64,000 nucleotides of DNA from Stutzerimonas stutzeri (GTDB lineage Bacteria > Pseudomonadota > Gammaproteobacteria > Pseudomonadales > Pseudomonadaceae). Below are positions 1 to 9,700 of the stretch, in pieces. Below the pieces are notes generated by a model that was not told the DNA's origin, did no database searches, and saw only the letters and a program-made list of their open reading frames with translations. A program made the translations under genes and the position numbers. Each line of letters starts with the position of its first letter. Position 1 is the first letter of the stretch. The DNA lies in NCBI RefSeq assembly GCF_024448935.1, contig NZ_JAMOIE010000008.1:1-64000 (forward strand), written 5' to 3'.

Positions 1-98
1 GCTCGGTTCGTTAAGCTCCCCACGCTACGGTTCAAATAACTGGTACGCTTTATCAAAGTTCAACTATTACTAACGTAGTCGAGTAAACGGTACTTTTG

Positions 99-1034
99 AT
101 GAAGATCGGTTATGCGCGAGTGAGCACTCGGGATCAGAAAGCCGACCTACAAGTCGATGCCCTGAAACAGGCCGGGTGCGAACGCATCTACCAAGACATC
201 GCCAGCGGCGCGAAAAGCGCCCGTCCGGAACTGGACAAACTGCTGGCCAACGTGCGTCCGGGTGATGCCGTGGTGATCTGGAAACTGGATCGCCTCGGGC
301 GCTCGCTCAAGCACCTGGTCGAGCTGGTCGGCGAGCTGGCAGAGCGTAAGGTCGGCTTGCAGAGCCTGAATGACCCCATCGACACCACCCATGCCCAAGG
401 CCGCCTGGTGTTCAACCTGTTCGCCTCGCTGGCCGAGTTCGAGCGCGAGCTGATCCGCGAGCGGACTCAGGCGGGCCTGTCGGCCGCACGGTCGCGGGGC
501 CGGATCGGTGGCCGTCCCAAGGGTCTGCCCGCCAAGGCCGAGGCCACCGCCATGGCGGCGCAAACGCTGTACCGCGAGGGTCGCCTGAGCGTCAGCGCCA
601 TCGGCGAGAAGCTACACATCTCCAAGAGCACACTGTACAGCTACCTGCGCCACCGGGGTGTCGAGATCGGCGCATACCAGAAGAGCGCCCGGTCACGCGA
701 TCAGCAGATCACGGCCTCGTCGTCATCGCCGGCAGAGCCGCCCGCTGTCGAGCGGGTGGCCACCGTCACCCTGCGCCTGGCGGTGGTGAATAACAGCAAG
801 TTCGTGCGCGGCCGGAAACGGGCCAAGGAGAACATCGAGCGCTACTGCCTGGAACCCTACGGCATGAAACGGCTGGAGTCGGGCCACTACGAGTTGGCCA
901 TTTCGTATCGAAGCGACGACGAGCTGGACAAGACCGTGCACGACCTGCTGACCGAGATCAGCCAGGAAGCCGACATGCGCAACTGCTTCATCGAGGCGGA
1001 TGCCTGGGAAGAAGGCACCGAGCGCAGGTGGTAG
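99..1034 (+). CDS. tnpR: Tn3-type serine resolvase with C-terminal extension
   Basis: Site-specific serine recombinase of 311 residues that would resolve transposon cointegrates at a res site. The catalytic domain (about 1-140) starts IGYARVSTRDQ, whose RVST serine is the expected nucleophile, and has the family segments KLDRLGRSLKHL and EFERELIRERTQAGL. A Hin-type helix-turn-helix follows near 150-185 (IGEKLHISKSTLYSYLR). Residues from about 220 to the end form a roughly 90-residue extra domain absent from the usual 185-residue Tn3 resolvases; long resolvases of the Tn5044/ISXc5 kind are known with such tails. ATG at 99 is preferred to the TTG one codon earlier because it gives the canonical MKIGYARVS start. 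The res site would lie in the first 98 bases, but I could not delimit subsites. No transposase is in the window. Confidence 0.9.
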   Translation: MKIGYARVSTRDQKADLQVDALKQAGCERIYQDIASGAKSARPELDKLLANVRPGDAVVIWKLDRLGRSLKHLVELVGELAERKVGLQSLNDPIDTTHAQGRLVFNLFASLAEFERELIRERTQAGLSAARSRGRIGGRPKGLPAKAEATAMAAQTLYREGRLSVSAIGEKLHISKSTLYSYLRHRGVEIGAYQKSARSRDQQITASSSSPAEPPAVERVATVTLRLAVVNNSKFVRGRKRAKENIERYCLEPYGMKRLESGHYELAISYRSDDELDKTVHDLLTEISQEADMRNCFIEADAWEEGTERRW

Positions 1035-1049
1035 GGCTTACGTTGGTTT

Positions 1050-1697
1050 TTGGTTCCATTGCTCCCCAAACCCCAAGTGTACCTATTCCGCGGCAGCTAC
1101 CCAGGGGCGTGCGGTGATGCACCGTTGACATCTCTAGGTCTCAAGTCGCTGCTTCCCGGTGTGAAGTCGGACCCTGATTTAGGCGAATTGGCCCGAATTT
1201 ACCTGACCTCGGCAGAGGGTGCTGCGGGATATGCGTGGGGCGACACTCGGGGCGGCGATGGCGCACATGGTGCTGAAAATCTCACCCACCTGGTGCTCCT
1301 GGGTTACGCCGAGAGGACAGGCGGATCCGAGCCGAACCAGCTGGGGGGCTCGTGGCCCCAAGTCAGCGTCACTCCCGCCGGCGTCACAGCGATCCACTCT
1401 GCGGGGGTGCTTCCTGCTATCGCTCGCCAGCTCTCCCGCGGAACCGCCCTGCTCCATTGCTGCGATGAGACTTATGAGTTCGATGTGTGCAGTGGCGCTA
1501 TCGTGGCTAGCTCAGGGCGGCTGCCGGCAGTCATGCGCGTTGACGTCGGCGAGCTTCAGGAGGCCTTCCCGGACGAAAGCATTGGCGACCGCGATTACGA
1601 AATCCCCGAGGTCTGCTATCTCGATTTTTCTGGCGCCAAAGTTATGGCAGACGCGACATTTCGAGATGAAAATAATGGCACACGGCCATCGCTTTAG
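1050..1697 (+). CDS. Hypothetical protein (possible transposon cargo)
   Basis: Unrecognised protein of at most 215 residues, in the same frame as the resolvase and beginning 15 bases after its stop. The start is uncertain: TTG 1050 has no clear ribosome site and GTG 1077 is an alternative. The sequence has balanced composition (LTHLVLLGYAERTG, DVGELQEAFPDESIGDRDYE), unlike the Ser/Pro/Arg-rich reading in the overlapping frame, which supports this frame. No signal peptide or membrane segment is visible. It ends just before a strong terminator. The N-terminal part may have been created by the junction with the resolvase locus, so the true gene could be 5'-truncated. Confidence 0.55.
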   Translation: MVPLLPKPQVYLFRGSYPGACGDAPLTSLGLKSLLPGVKSDPDLGELARIYLTSAEGAAGYAWGDTRGGDGAHGAENLTHLVLLGYAERTGGSEPNQLGGSWPQVSVTPAGVTAIHSAGVLPAIARQLSRGTALLHCCDETYEFDVCSGAIVASSGRLPAVMRVDVGELQEAFPDESIGDRDYEIPEVCYLDFSGAKVMADATFRDENNGTRPSL

Positions 1698-1707
1698 GGC
1701 ATAAAGA

Positions 1708-1745
1708 AAGGGGCGCCAAACCACTGGTCTGACGCCCCTTTTTTG
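1708..1745 (+). terminator. Rho-independent terminator
   Basis: GGGGCG (1710-1715) pairs with CGCCCC (1733-1738), followed by six T. It would end the transcript from the resolvase and the following ORF. Confidence 0.8.
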
Positions 1746-1800
1746 TAGACTCTTGTCCGCAGAATAGCGACTTTTAATTGGTTATAAGGCCCGCCTGAGT

Positions 1801-1965
1801 TTAGCGGTACCTGAGCTGGAGGGATTCTTTGGCTTCGGCTGCAGCTTCCCGGACATCAGCGATCTTGACGCTGCGCGAGGGGCTGGAGGCTTGAGAATTA
1901 CCCAGCGCCGGGCCTTGCTTCACCTGGTCAACCAGTGATTTCAGGGCCAAGGTCATCGTCTGCAT
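1801..1965 (-). CDS. Small hypothetical protein, 54 aa
   Basis: Reading leftward, ATG 1965 is preceded by AGAGGAA at good spacing and opens a 54-residue reading frame (MQTMTLALKSLVDQV, then VKIADVREAAAEAKESLQL) ending at TAA 1801. It is amphipathic with no membrane segment or known motif. It is transcribed away from the recombinase gene at 2088, so the 120-base gap between them should hold divergent promoters. Function unknown; the clear ribosome site is the main support. Confidence 0.5.
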   Translation of the reverse strand: MQTMTLALKSLVDQVKQGPALGNSQASSPSRSVKIADVREAAAEAKESLQLRYR

Positions 1966-2087
1966 GTGGGTTCCTCTGTGGCTATGACTCGCATTGTTTT
2001 ATAGTTTAACAGCGCCAACGTGAAACATATAGGCACTCTGTAGCTACTCTGAAATCAAATTTATACACGAAAATTGGATCTCTTTCC

Positions 2088-3029
2088 GTGACCACTCCCG
2101 CATTCGCCGTCGACGCATTCGAGAACTGGCTGAGGACCGCCTTCGCCAGCCCGTATTCGTCGAAGACGATTCGCGTCTATTGCGCAGTGGCGACCGGCTT
2201 CCTGCGCTACATAGACAGTCGAAGCGAGGAAGCGTTCCCCAATGCGCTTGACGATGATTGCGTGATAGCGTTCCTCCGAGCTCCTGGCGTCGGCGGGAAG
2301 CCCTATTCCAGGGCATATCAGGTCTTGCGCCACTCTGCGCTGTGCGCCTTGTTCCACTGGCTTGTTGAAACCGGAGTCGTGACGGATAGTCCAATGGAAC
2401 GCCTGCCGAGACACACGGGCCGCAGGCCTGGCACGCCAGGTGGAGGAAACCGGCCAAAGAGACTGCCTCCGGTTTTGATGTGGCGAGACCAGCGTCATCT
2501 CTTACAGGTGATAGACTCAAGTCATGGCCCAGCGAAAGTCAGGGATTCCGCCATAGTCAGCTTAGGGCTTGCGACCGGTCTCCGGAACGAAGAGATCTGT
2601 AATGCCACTATTAGTGGACTGGACCTTCACTACCGCCGGATGAGGGTAGTAGGAAAAGGGAATAAGGAGCGGCTGATCGACTTTTCACATGACGACCGCG
2701 CCCTCGATCCCATGCGTGCATGGCTCAAGACCCGGGCCGAAGTTTTGCAGCAGCACGAGCGGGAAAGCGATCTGCTCTTCATCTCAAGGGCTGGACGACG
2801 TCTCTCCGGATCGCTTGTGTACCAACAGGTATCCCGGCACCTGCAGTCTGCTGGGCTGGCAGGAAAGCTGAAGCGTTGTGGCGCACATGTGCTCCGCCAT
2901 ACGGCCGCGAGCGTCATGTTCGCCAGAGGCGTGCCGATTTTGCAGATCAAGGAGAATCTTGGGCATGAGGATCTTGCCACAACACAGATCTATGCCCATT
3001 TGCTGCCACCAGAGGGAGAGGCGATGTGA
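2088..3029 (+). CDS. Tyrosine recombinase / integrase (XerD-like)
   Basis: Tyrosine recombinase of 313 residues. The N-terminal SAM-like core-binding domain (about 5-110) is followed by the catalytic domain with all expected residues: Arg in GLATGLRNEE, Lys in VVGKGNKERLI, HVLRHTAA (His-x-x-Arg), LGHEDLATT (His) and the nucleophile Tyr in QIYAHLLPP. Length matches XerC/XerD and integron-type enzymes. The GTG start at 2088 follows a weak GGA. It may be a mobile-element integrase or a plasmid dimer-resolution enzyme; no att repeats could be assigned. It lies between resolvase remnants and the AbiEi-like gene, which fits an insertion hot spot. Confidence 0.88.
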   Translation: MTTPAFAVDAFENWLRTAFASPYSSKTIRVYCAVATGFLRYIDSRSEEAFPNALDDDCVIAFLRAPGVGGKPYSRAYQVLRHSALCALFHWLVETGVVTDSPMERLPRHTGRRPGTPGGGNRPKRLPPVLMWRDQRHLLQVIDSSHGPAKVRDSAIVSLGLATGLRNEEICNATISGLDLHYRRMRVVGKGNKERLIDFSHDDRALDPMRAWLKTRAEVLQQHERESDLLFISRAGRRLSGSLVYQQVSRHLQSAGLAGKLKRCGAHVLRHTAASVMFARGVPILQIKENLGHEDLATTQIYAHLLPPEGEAM

Positions 3030-3093
3030 CGACGCCTCTGTTTTACTTTCGTTTGATTATAAATACTAATCTTAATATGATGGTTTTCGATTG

Positions 3094-3714
3094 ATGGACG
3101 AACGACATGATGTCTTGCTTGTCGGGGTGAACACCGACAAGCACGAAGCATACGCCCTAAAGCGGGACAAACAGATCGTTCGGGTCGCGCAAGGGGTTTA
3201 CTTCAGGACGGGAAAAGATGCCGAGGTCCTTTTTGAGCTCTATGGCATCCGCCTGGCGAAGTTCTGCTTCCAAAGCGCTGCTTTGACGCACTCCACCGCC
3301 TGGTACCGCAAACCTGTGGACGGGCGAGTTTTTCTAGGAGGTGACTACCCATACAAGAAAAGCATCGCGCCATACGAGGGTGACTTCCGCATCGTACAGA
3401 GCATGGTCCATCCCAAGCTCACCGACGAGAGGATGTACGAGCTCGCAAAGTTCGAGGATCCCCTGGGGCAGTTCGAGATGCACTGCGCTACCCCAGAAAT
3501 GACGCTGATCCACCTGATGGACGCGACGAAGAAAAACGTCGAGAAACATCTCCCGGAGCAGGAGATGGACAAGATCTTTGAGCAGCTGCAGCTGAAGTAT
3601 GGCAGCAAGGCCTCCACCCTGGCCGCGCTTGAAACCATCGCCCAGGCAGCCGAGAAAACCAATGAATTCGAGCGCCTCCTCAAGCACTTCTTCTCTCAGC
3701 GGAGGCGCAGCTGA
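3094..3714 (+). CDS. AbiEi-like winged-helix protein (putative regulator/antitoxin)
   Basis: Protein of 206 residues. Its layout resembles AbiEi-type (type IV) antitoxins: an N-terminal winged-helix region with RVAQGVYF near residue 35, a middle segment with AALTHSTAWYRK and VFLGGDYPYKKS, and the late motif ATPEMTLIHLMD, comparable to the TPERTLIDLL stretch of AbiEi proteins. In classical AbiE systems the antitoxin is followed by an AbiEii nucleotidyltransferase; here a 2026-residue protein without a visible NTase motif follows after 20 bases, probably in one operon. ATG 3094 is used rather than TTG 3091. Family assignment is by eye only; it could be a stand-alone transcription regulator. Confidence 0.45.
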   Translation: MDERHDVLLVGVNTDKHEAYALKRDKQIVRVAQGVYFRTGKDAEVLFELYGIRLAKFCFQSAALTHSTAWYRKPVDGRVFLGGDYPYKKSIAPYEGDFRIVQSMVHPKLTDERMYELAKFEDPLGQFEMHCATPEMTLIHLMDATKKNVEKHLPEQEMDKIFEQLQLKYGSKASTLAALETIAQAAEKTNEFERLLKHFFSQRRRS

Positions 3715-3734
3715 AAATGAGATGAGGTAAGTGG

Positions 3735-6700
3735 ATGCCAACCTGGATCGACCTTTCTGAACATGATGTAGAGCTAAACGTCCAACAAGATCCAGAAGGC
3801 AAGTCGCTTGTCCTGCGGTCATTACCTGGGGGAGTGATCCCCCAGTCGGTAACGGAGCTGGGTTTCGAGAAAGATGGAGCCCTCTACCGACGCACCAACC
3901 TCCGCTTCACCCTCCCCGAAATTATCCGCCACTTCCCCAAGGCCAGGTCGCGCCAGATGGAAATGTCGGAGATATTCTACGTCCCCATCCCGAGCAATCT
4001 TGAAGCTGTTTCAGTCGCCGCGGGACAAAACGCCGGCGTCGAAAAGGCCCCCTGGCAGATGAGTTCGGCAGAGTGGATTTCCGCTCGACGCGAGCTCGCC
4101 ACACCGATGAAGGTTTCCGCAAGTTCCGAGGCTGGGCGAATTGGCAGGCTTTCCGAGCTTTCCTACGGTGTTGCGGCATGGCGGCATCAGCGTGCGCTCG
4201 CCGGCGACCAAGAGGCCATCGCGGCGCTGGAAGAGGCCGTAACGCACTACGACGTGGTGATGAAAGCTCTCTCGGAGGGCAAGCAGGTCCCTTTCGATGT
4301 TGTTGCCGAGTACCCTTCCCTTCTGGATCCTGAGCCAGACCAGTCGCACACAATCGCTGCAGCTGCGCCTGAACGGTCATCTGTCGCAGCCTTCATGCTT
4401 CCGGCAATCAAGTCGGCACGTAAGCGCACTGGTCCTGCGCGAGTCGTGAAGGCCCATGAAGTAGCCAAGTTTGGCCGTCGCGGCATGGTGTCTGAGTACC
4501 TTGTGGTATTCCAGGATGGTCGCTTCCCCTGCAGCGTTGAGGCGCTCGACCGAAAGCAGGCGATAGACTTCGCCCAAGCCGAACGCCTTCGTCTCGATAC
4601 CGCAGAGCAGCCGGTAGATACCTCCCCTGCAGCGCCTCATCCTCAAGACCAGATCCAGGCAGCATCGATCGATGACGCTTGGGAGCCTGAGCGCGTTGGC
4701 GCAGCGGCGGGCAGCAGCTCGATCGAGCCCACGGAGGCATGGCTGGTATCCCAACACCAATTCAAGACAGTCGCGGTCACCAGGAGGGCCTCGGACGGAA
4801 CAGTGGAGGTCCATTTCCGTAACCAGGCATTCGCGACAGACCAGATCACACCCGCAAAAGCGCTGACTGCAGCTCACAAGCAGGCCGTTCGCCGGGCATT
4901 CGCCGACGGCAAGCAAATACCATTTCACGTCTTGGTCGACTATCCAGATGTCGCCTACGGCCCAGGTGAACGGGCAGCCCGGTCCGTCTCCAAGCTGCTA
5001 TCAGAGGCTGGCCTGGCAGAGCGGCTGATGACGGGATTCAACAGCTACGTCCGGCTCGTCAATCCGCCCTACACGGATCTCATTATCGAGCGTCTGCCAG
5101 CGGAATCGTCGCCACGTCTCTGCCTCACCCACTACCTGGAGTCGAACGGCGATCGTTTCATCGATAGCGAAATGATTTTCGAGATACGCCCCGCCGGTCA
5201 CCTCGTTCTGTGCGAGACCGCAGTGCAGAACCCGATCCGTGGCGGAGAACTGCGGGGCCTTGACCGCAGCTTCGCGAACATCTTTGCCCAGAACCTCCTT
5301 CAGCAGGGGTTCTCCAGTGCCCGGCTGGAATGGTCGGATGATGCCGATGAAAGCCTGGAAGACGGCCCTGAGAATCGCCTTTACGAGGGGATGGCCATCG
5401 TTGAAAAACTCGCCGCCGAGCTCAACGCGGAAGTCTCACCTTGGGAGGAGTCTGGCCCGTCCACCATTGGCAAATGGCGCTACGCCACGCTGGTCCGCGA
5501 AGACGTATCTGTCCGTATCGCTGTGTCCCAAGGGGGTGTGGTGCAGGTCAACGGCGACCCCTTCACCAAAGGTGAAAGAGTGCTCCACGTGGCGGCGGAG
5601 GCCGTCAGGGAGTCCCTGGTTGAGGCCTTCAAGTTTGAAAGCACGAGTGCAATCTCCTCGCCCGTCCAGCTGTCTCCTTATGAACTAGGTCGACGGGCTG
5701 CAGAACAGGGCATGAAGTGCGTTCCAGCCTGGGATAAGGATCTGATGGCAACGTTGGGGGGCAACGTAGGCGATGGCGTACCTGCGATGCGCGAATGGAT
5801 GAAGGGCTGGCACGAGATCAATGCGCAGCGTGAGGTATTGCCTCGACCTGCAACGACCACCGATGCAGAGCCGGCCGATATCACCAGATCACGTATTTTG
5901 CTGCGCTTGCCATCCACCGCTCCCACCAGGCTCCCCCTGTACGGGATCAACACGAGGTACGAAGCTACTCGCTATTCGCTTCCCGGCGATTTTTACGCTG
6001 AGACATCCTTCAACGGGTACCGGTTCTTCGCCCCGGCCGAGCACTATCGCTCGGCCGATTTCAGCAGAGCCGAGCGCGACTTGTATGCCGCTCATAAGCG
6101 TGGCGACCACAATGCAGTCAAATCCGCCCGGCAACTCATGGCCTCGGAAATGACCGAGATGGTCGCCGCCGCCCGGGCCACCTTGCCACAAAATGAGCTC
6201 ACCGGGAGCACAATGCAGGCGGGCGATCGAGTCCGCTTCACTCCTGCCAACGCGGCAAAGCAGCCGGTCACCGGGGTGGTGAGCAAGGTTCTTGAAAACT
6301 CGGCGGGTGACAAAGGCTTCGAGCTAATTCGAGATGCGGCCGAAGCGATGGTGGAAGTCGAGACGTGCTGGGTAGCTGACGGATCCCTGCAGTTCCTACC
6401 GCCCGCTGATCCTGTAGAAGCCTTTCAAGCTGCTCTGGCGGTGTCGAGGAAGGAGGTCGATCCCAAGCGCCGGGTTCAGGCACTCATTCGTGTTCTTTGC
6501 GCTGACAGAGGAGTGGTGTCCCAAGGAGACTGGGTTGCCCAGCTCGCCTTCAGCGCCGACCTGCCGGCGGACCAGGCCCAGCTGGTGACGCTCATGGAGA
6601 AACATCTACCCTCTCCCGCCTCATTCAACATAGCCGTAGGTCTGGAACAATTTCAGGATATACCCAGCGAGCCCAAACGGCTGGCGGATGCAGTGAGGCG

Positions 6701-9700
6701 ACTGGGTGATAACCTCCGGGGGTTCAAAGCCAGCCATCTGCGGAAAACTGCAGCGCGGATCGAGGACTTGCGCACCATTGCTCCTGAGAACGCGCTGGCC
6801 ATCGAGATGCTAGAAAGTGCTGCAACCACCGTCCACCAGGCGGAAAGCCTCCTGGTCGACCTGGAGGCCAGGCTCGCGGCAGCCAAAGCCGAAGAGGAGG
6901 AGCGCAACTGGGAACGGTTCGAGCCATTCGGGGCCCAGGCCGTGACAAAGCCTCTAGCGTCAGAAATCGGTTTCACCAAAGCATGGATAGACAAGGATAA
7001 CGGCTGGTTCCGGGTCCGGAACGGAGCTTCTGTCGCTTGGACCAACGGCCACGTATTCGATTTGGAAGAACCGAACTACCGCAGCTTCGAGAAGAACGAG
7101 AGCCGTCGCTTCCAGAATACGCCTCTGGCGAAACGGCCGGACATCAGCCGTTTTCTGGAGCATGAGACCGCTGACGCGATGAAACCGGTATTCGTGTACC
7201 GAAGGATGCACGACGACAAAGATGCCGTGATCCTAGCCAGGTCCTCGGGCCGCCTCGTTTCACTCGACAAGCGCTATCACGACTACATTGCGGTGAAGTA
7301 CCCAGGGGCCGTGTTCTTCGTAGCCAATGACTGGGAAATCGACGCTCCGAACCACGGCTCTCTTGTGCACGCGAAGTTGGATGGCCAAATCGTCGCCGGG
7401 GTGATGCCGCTACGAGGATTGGATCCGGCCTACACGGTCGACCTCATTCAAACCAAGATTCTTGCTGTCACCCAAAAGGGCGCAGTGGACGAACAAGACT
7501 CCTCCGAGGTCGAGAACCTGTTGTATGAAGCCGACCAGCGGGTAAAGGGCCGGGCGATGGCCACCGCAATGATCCAGGTTGCTTTGGACGAGGGCCGCTG
7601 GTACAGCGCGATCACAACTCATCACCATCAGGGTAACCATAGCGGCCGATCGGAGCCGATGACTTGCCGAGGGGACGGGTTTACCTCTCGATTCGACGCC
7701 GTATTCTATGCCGGCAACCGAATCGTCCTGGAACAGCGTCGGATAGCTCGATCACAGGACAGCGTCACAACGCCCAGACAGAAGGCCGAAGCGCTGAAAA
7801 TGGCAGATTGGGCGCTGCAGCAAATCCTCGGCGAGGTCGCTGTCTCGTGGAATGACCGCACACCAGGACAGGGATGGTACGAGGCTCGCCGTGAAGGTCC
7901 TGAGTACGCCGAGCTGCGCGGCTCCGGCCTATCGGAAGCAGACGCACTGGATGACCTTCGAGAGCGAATCGAGGACTCACTCAGCCAAGCAGATCATTAC
8001 TGGAAGTCCATTGGCAGCAACGACGCCGGCGAATCTCTTGAAGAGAACACCCTGGGCATTCGCAGCATCGTCAAGGACGGTGTGCGGATCACCGAACCTG
8101 CCGCCGCGTTACCGCACGGAGGCCCCGGCGTTCTGCAAGATCGTCCCAAGAATTTCCTGACGAACGATGAAGCTGCTCCATCGGCGCTGGCCACGTCGCC
8201 AGAGAGCGGGGTGGCCCAGGGAGCAACGCACAAGGTCGGTGACCTCCTCGACAATGCAACGGTCCACGTGCTGATCCGTGGAACAGCTGTCTCCCTCATT
8301 CACCGCAAGCTATCGAAGTATGACCCCCGCCGGCAGGATGGCGGCAGGGATTGCTTCTGGGCGAGAGCATTCATCGGCGGGGAATGGCGCCCGCTCGGGC
8401 AGCCCTGGCCCAAAAAGCCGAGTCAGTCTTCGCTTGAGACCGCCTTGGCTGTAGCGGCATCCGCCCCGGCATTCGACAGCAACGCCTTCTTCGTCCAGCT
8501 GAATGAGGAAATACGCCAGGCGAACCTCGGCGCCGACAGCACAGCCGAGATCCAGCCTCTTGACCAGAGCAAGTTCCGGGCACAGCCCCTGGACGATCGC
8601 TCCTACGAGTTACGGTTCAAGGACCGCGCATCGCCGTTCTTCATCCTGGTGGAATACCAGTCGCCTGGAACCTACTTGCCGAATACCGGAGGCGGTGTGA
8701 CTGGCCCCAAAACTAGCCTTTCCTCCGCCTGCGCGTGGGCAGTGCGCGAACTGGACCGCCTGCAGGCCCACTACGAGCGCAGACTGCAGGAACAGAACAA
8801 GGACAACCCTCGGTTCGAGGTCGACGCTACGAGCTTCATGGAGCTCTTCCCGGCCGATAGCGATGGCCACCAGCTGCTCGACCACGTCCTGCAGGTGTAC
8901 CAACAGAAAGGTATGCAACGCCGTATCGGCCAAGGCCAGCAGCAAGATGCTGATCTGCCAGCGGAGCTTCAGCTGAACCGTGCCACCGACCAGTCGGTTA
9001 TGGTTAGGCTGGACGATCCCGACTGCCCTCTTTCGATCGAGCTCCGCTGTGCTGTAGAAGCATCCGGACGCCGGCCGTGGGACGCACTGCAGGCCATCCA
9101 GCAGGCTGTCGCAGCTCTACAGACAGAAACGGCCTGGTCACGGTTGAAGAATGAACGCGGCGACGCCGGCATCGAGATGGAGCGGGTCGCCCAAGGCTAC
9201 GCCGAGTTCATGAGAGCGCAGGATCCGGATCGCCACAGCGGGATCCCCGGCCGGATGCACCGCGAGTTCGCCTTGGCGTTGATCGACAAGGACATCGATC
9301 ATTTGCTGGGGTGGCTGGCTCGGCCGCGGGGGCAAAACGATCTATCCAAGCGCTACTTCACACAGGTCACAGGCATCAAACTAGCCAAGACAGCCAAGGA
9401 GATCACCGTAGCGATCTATGGGTGGGCAGGATACTCGCCGGAGCAGGCCAGCCAGATGGAGGCGGAAAAGCAACATCGCCGCGACGCCGCTGCGCAGCAA
9501 CGTGCTGCTGAGAGCCACTTGCAGCACGTGCTCGCTCAGCTTGACCGCACGCACTACCGTTACAACGGAAACGTGGTGACCGCACGCCAGTTCGTCGACG
9601 ACATCATTGCAGGCGGCTTCGATTCGCTGCAGACGAAGCGAGTAGGTGCCGTCGATCGCTATCGGTTGGTCAATCGTGCCGAGGACCGGCTGTACGAGAT

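Noticed and set aside
1219-1704. Alternative frame of 161 residues over the cargo ORF
   Set aside because: Ser/Pro/Arg-rich composition and no ribosome site; the other frame is better.
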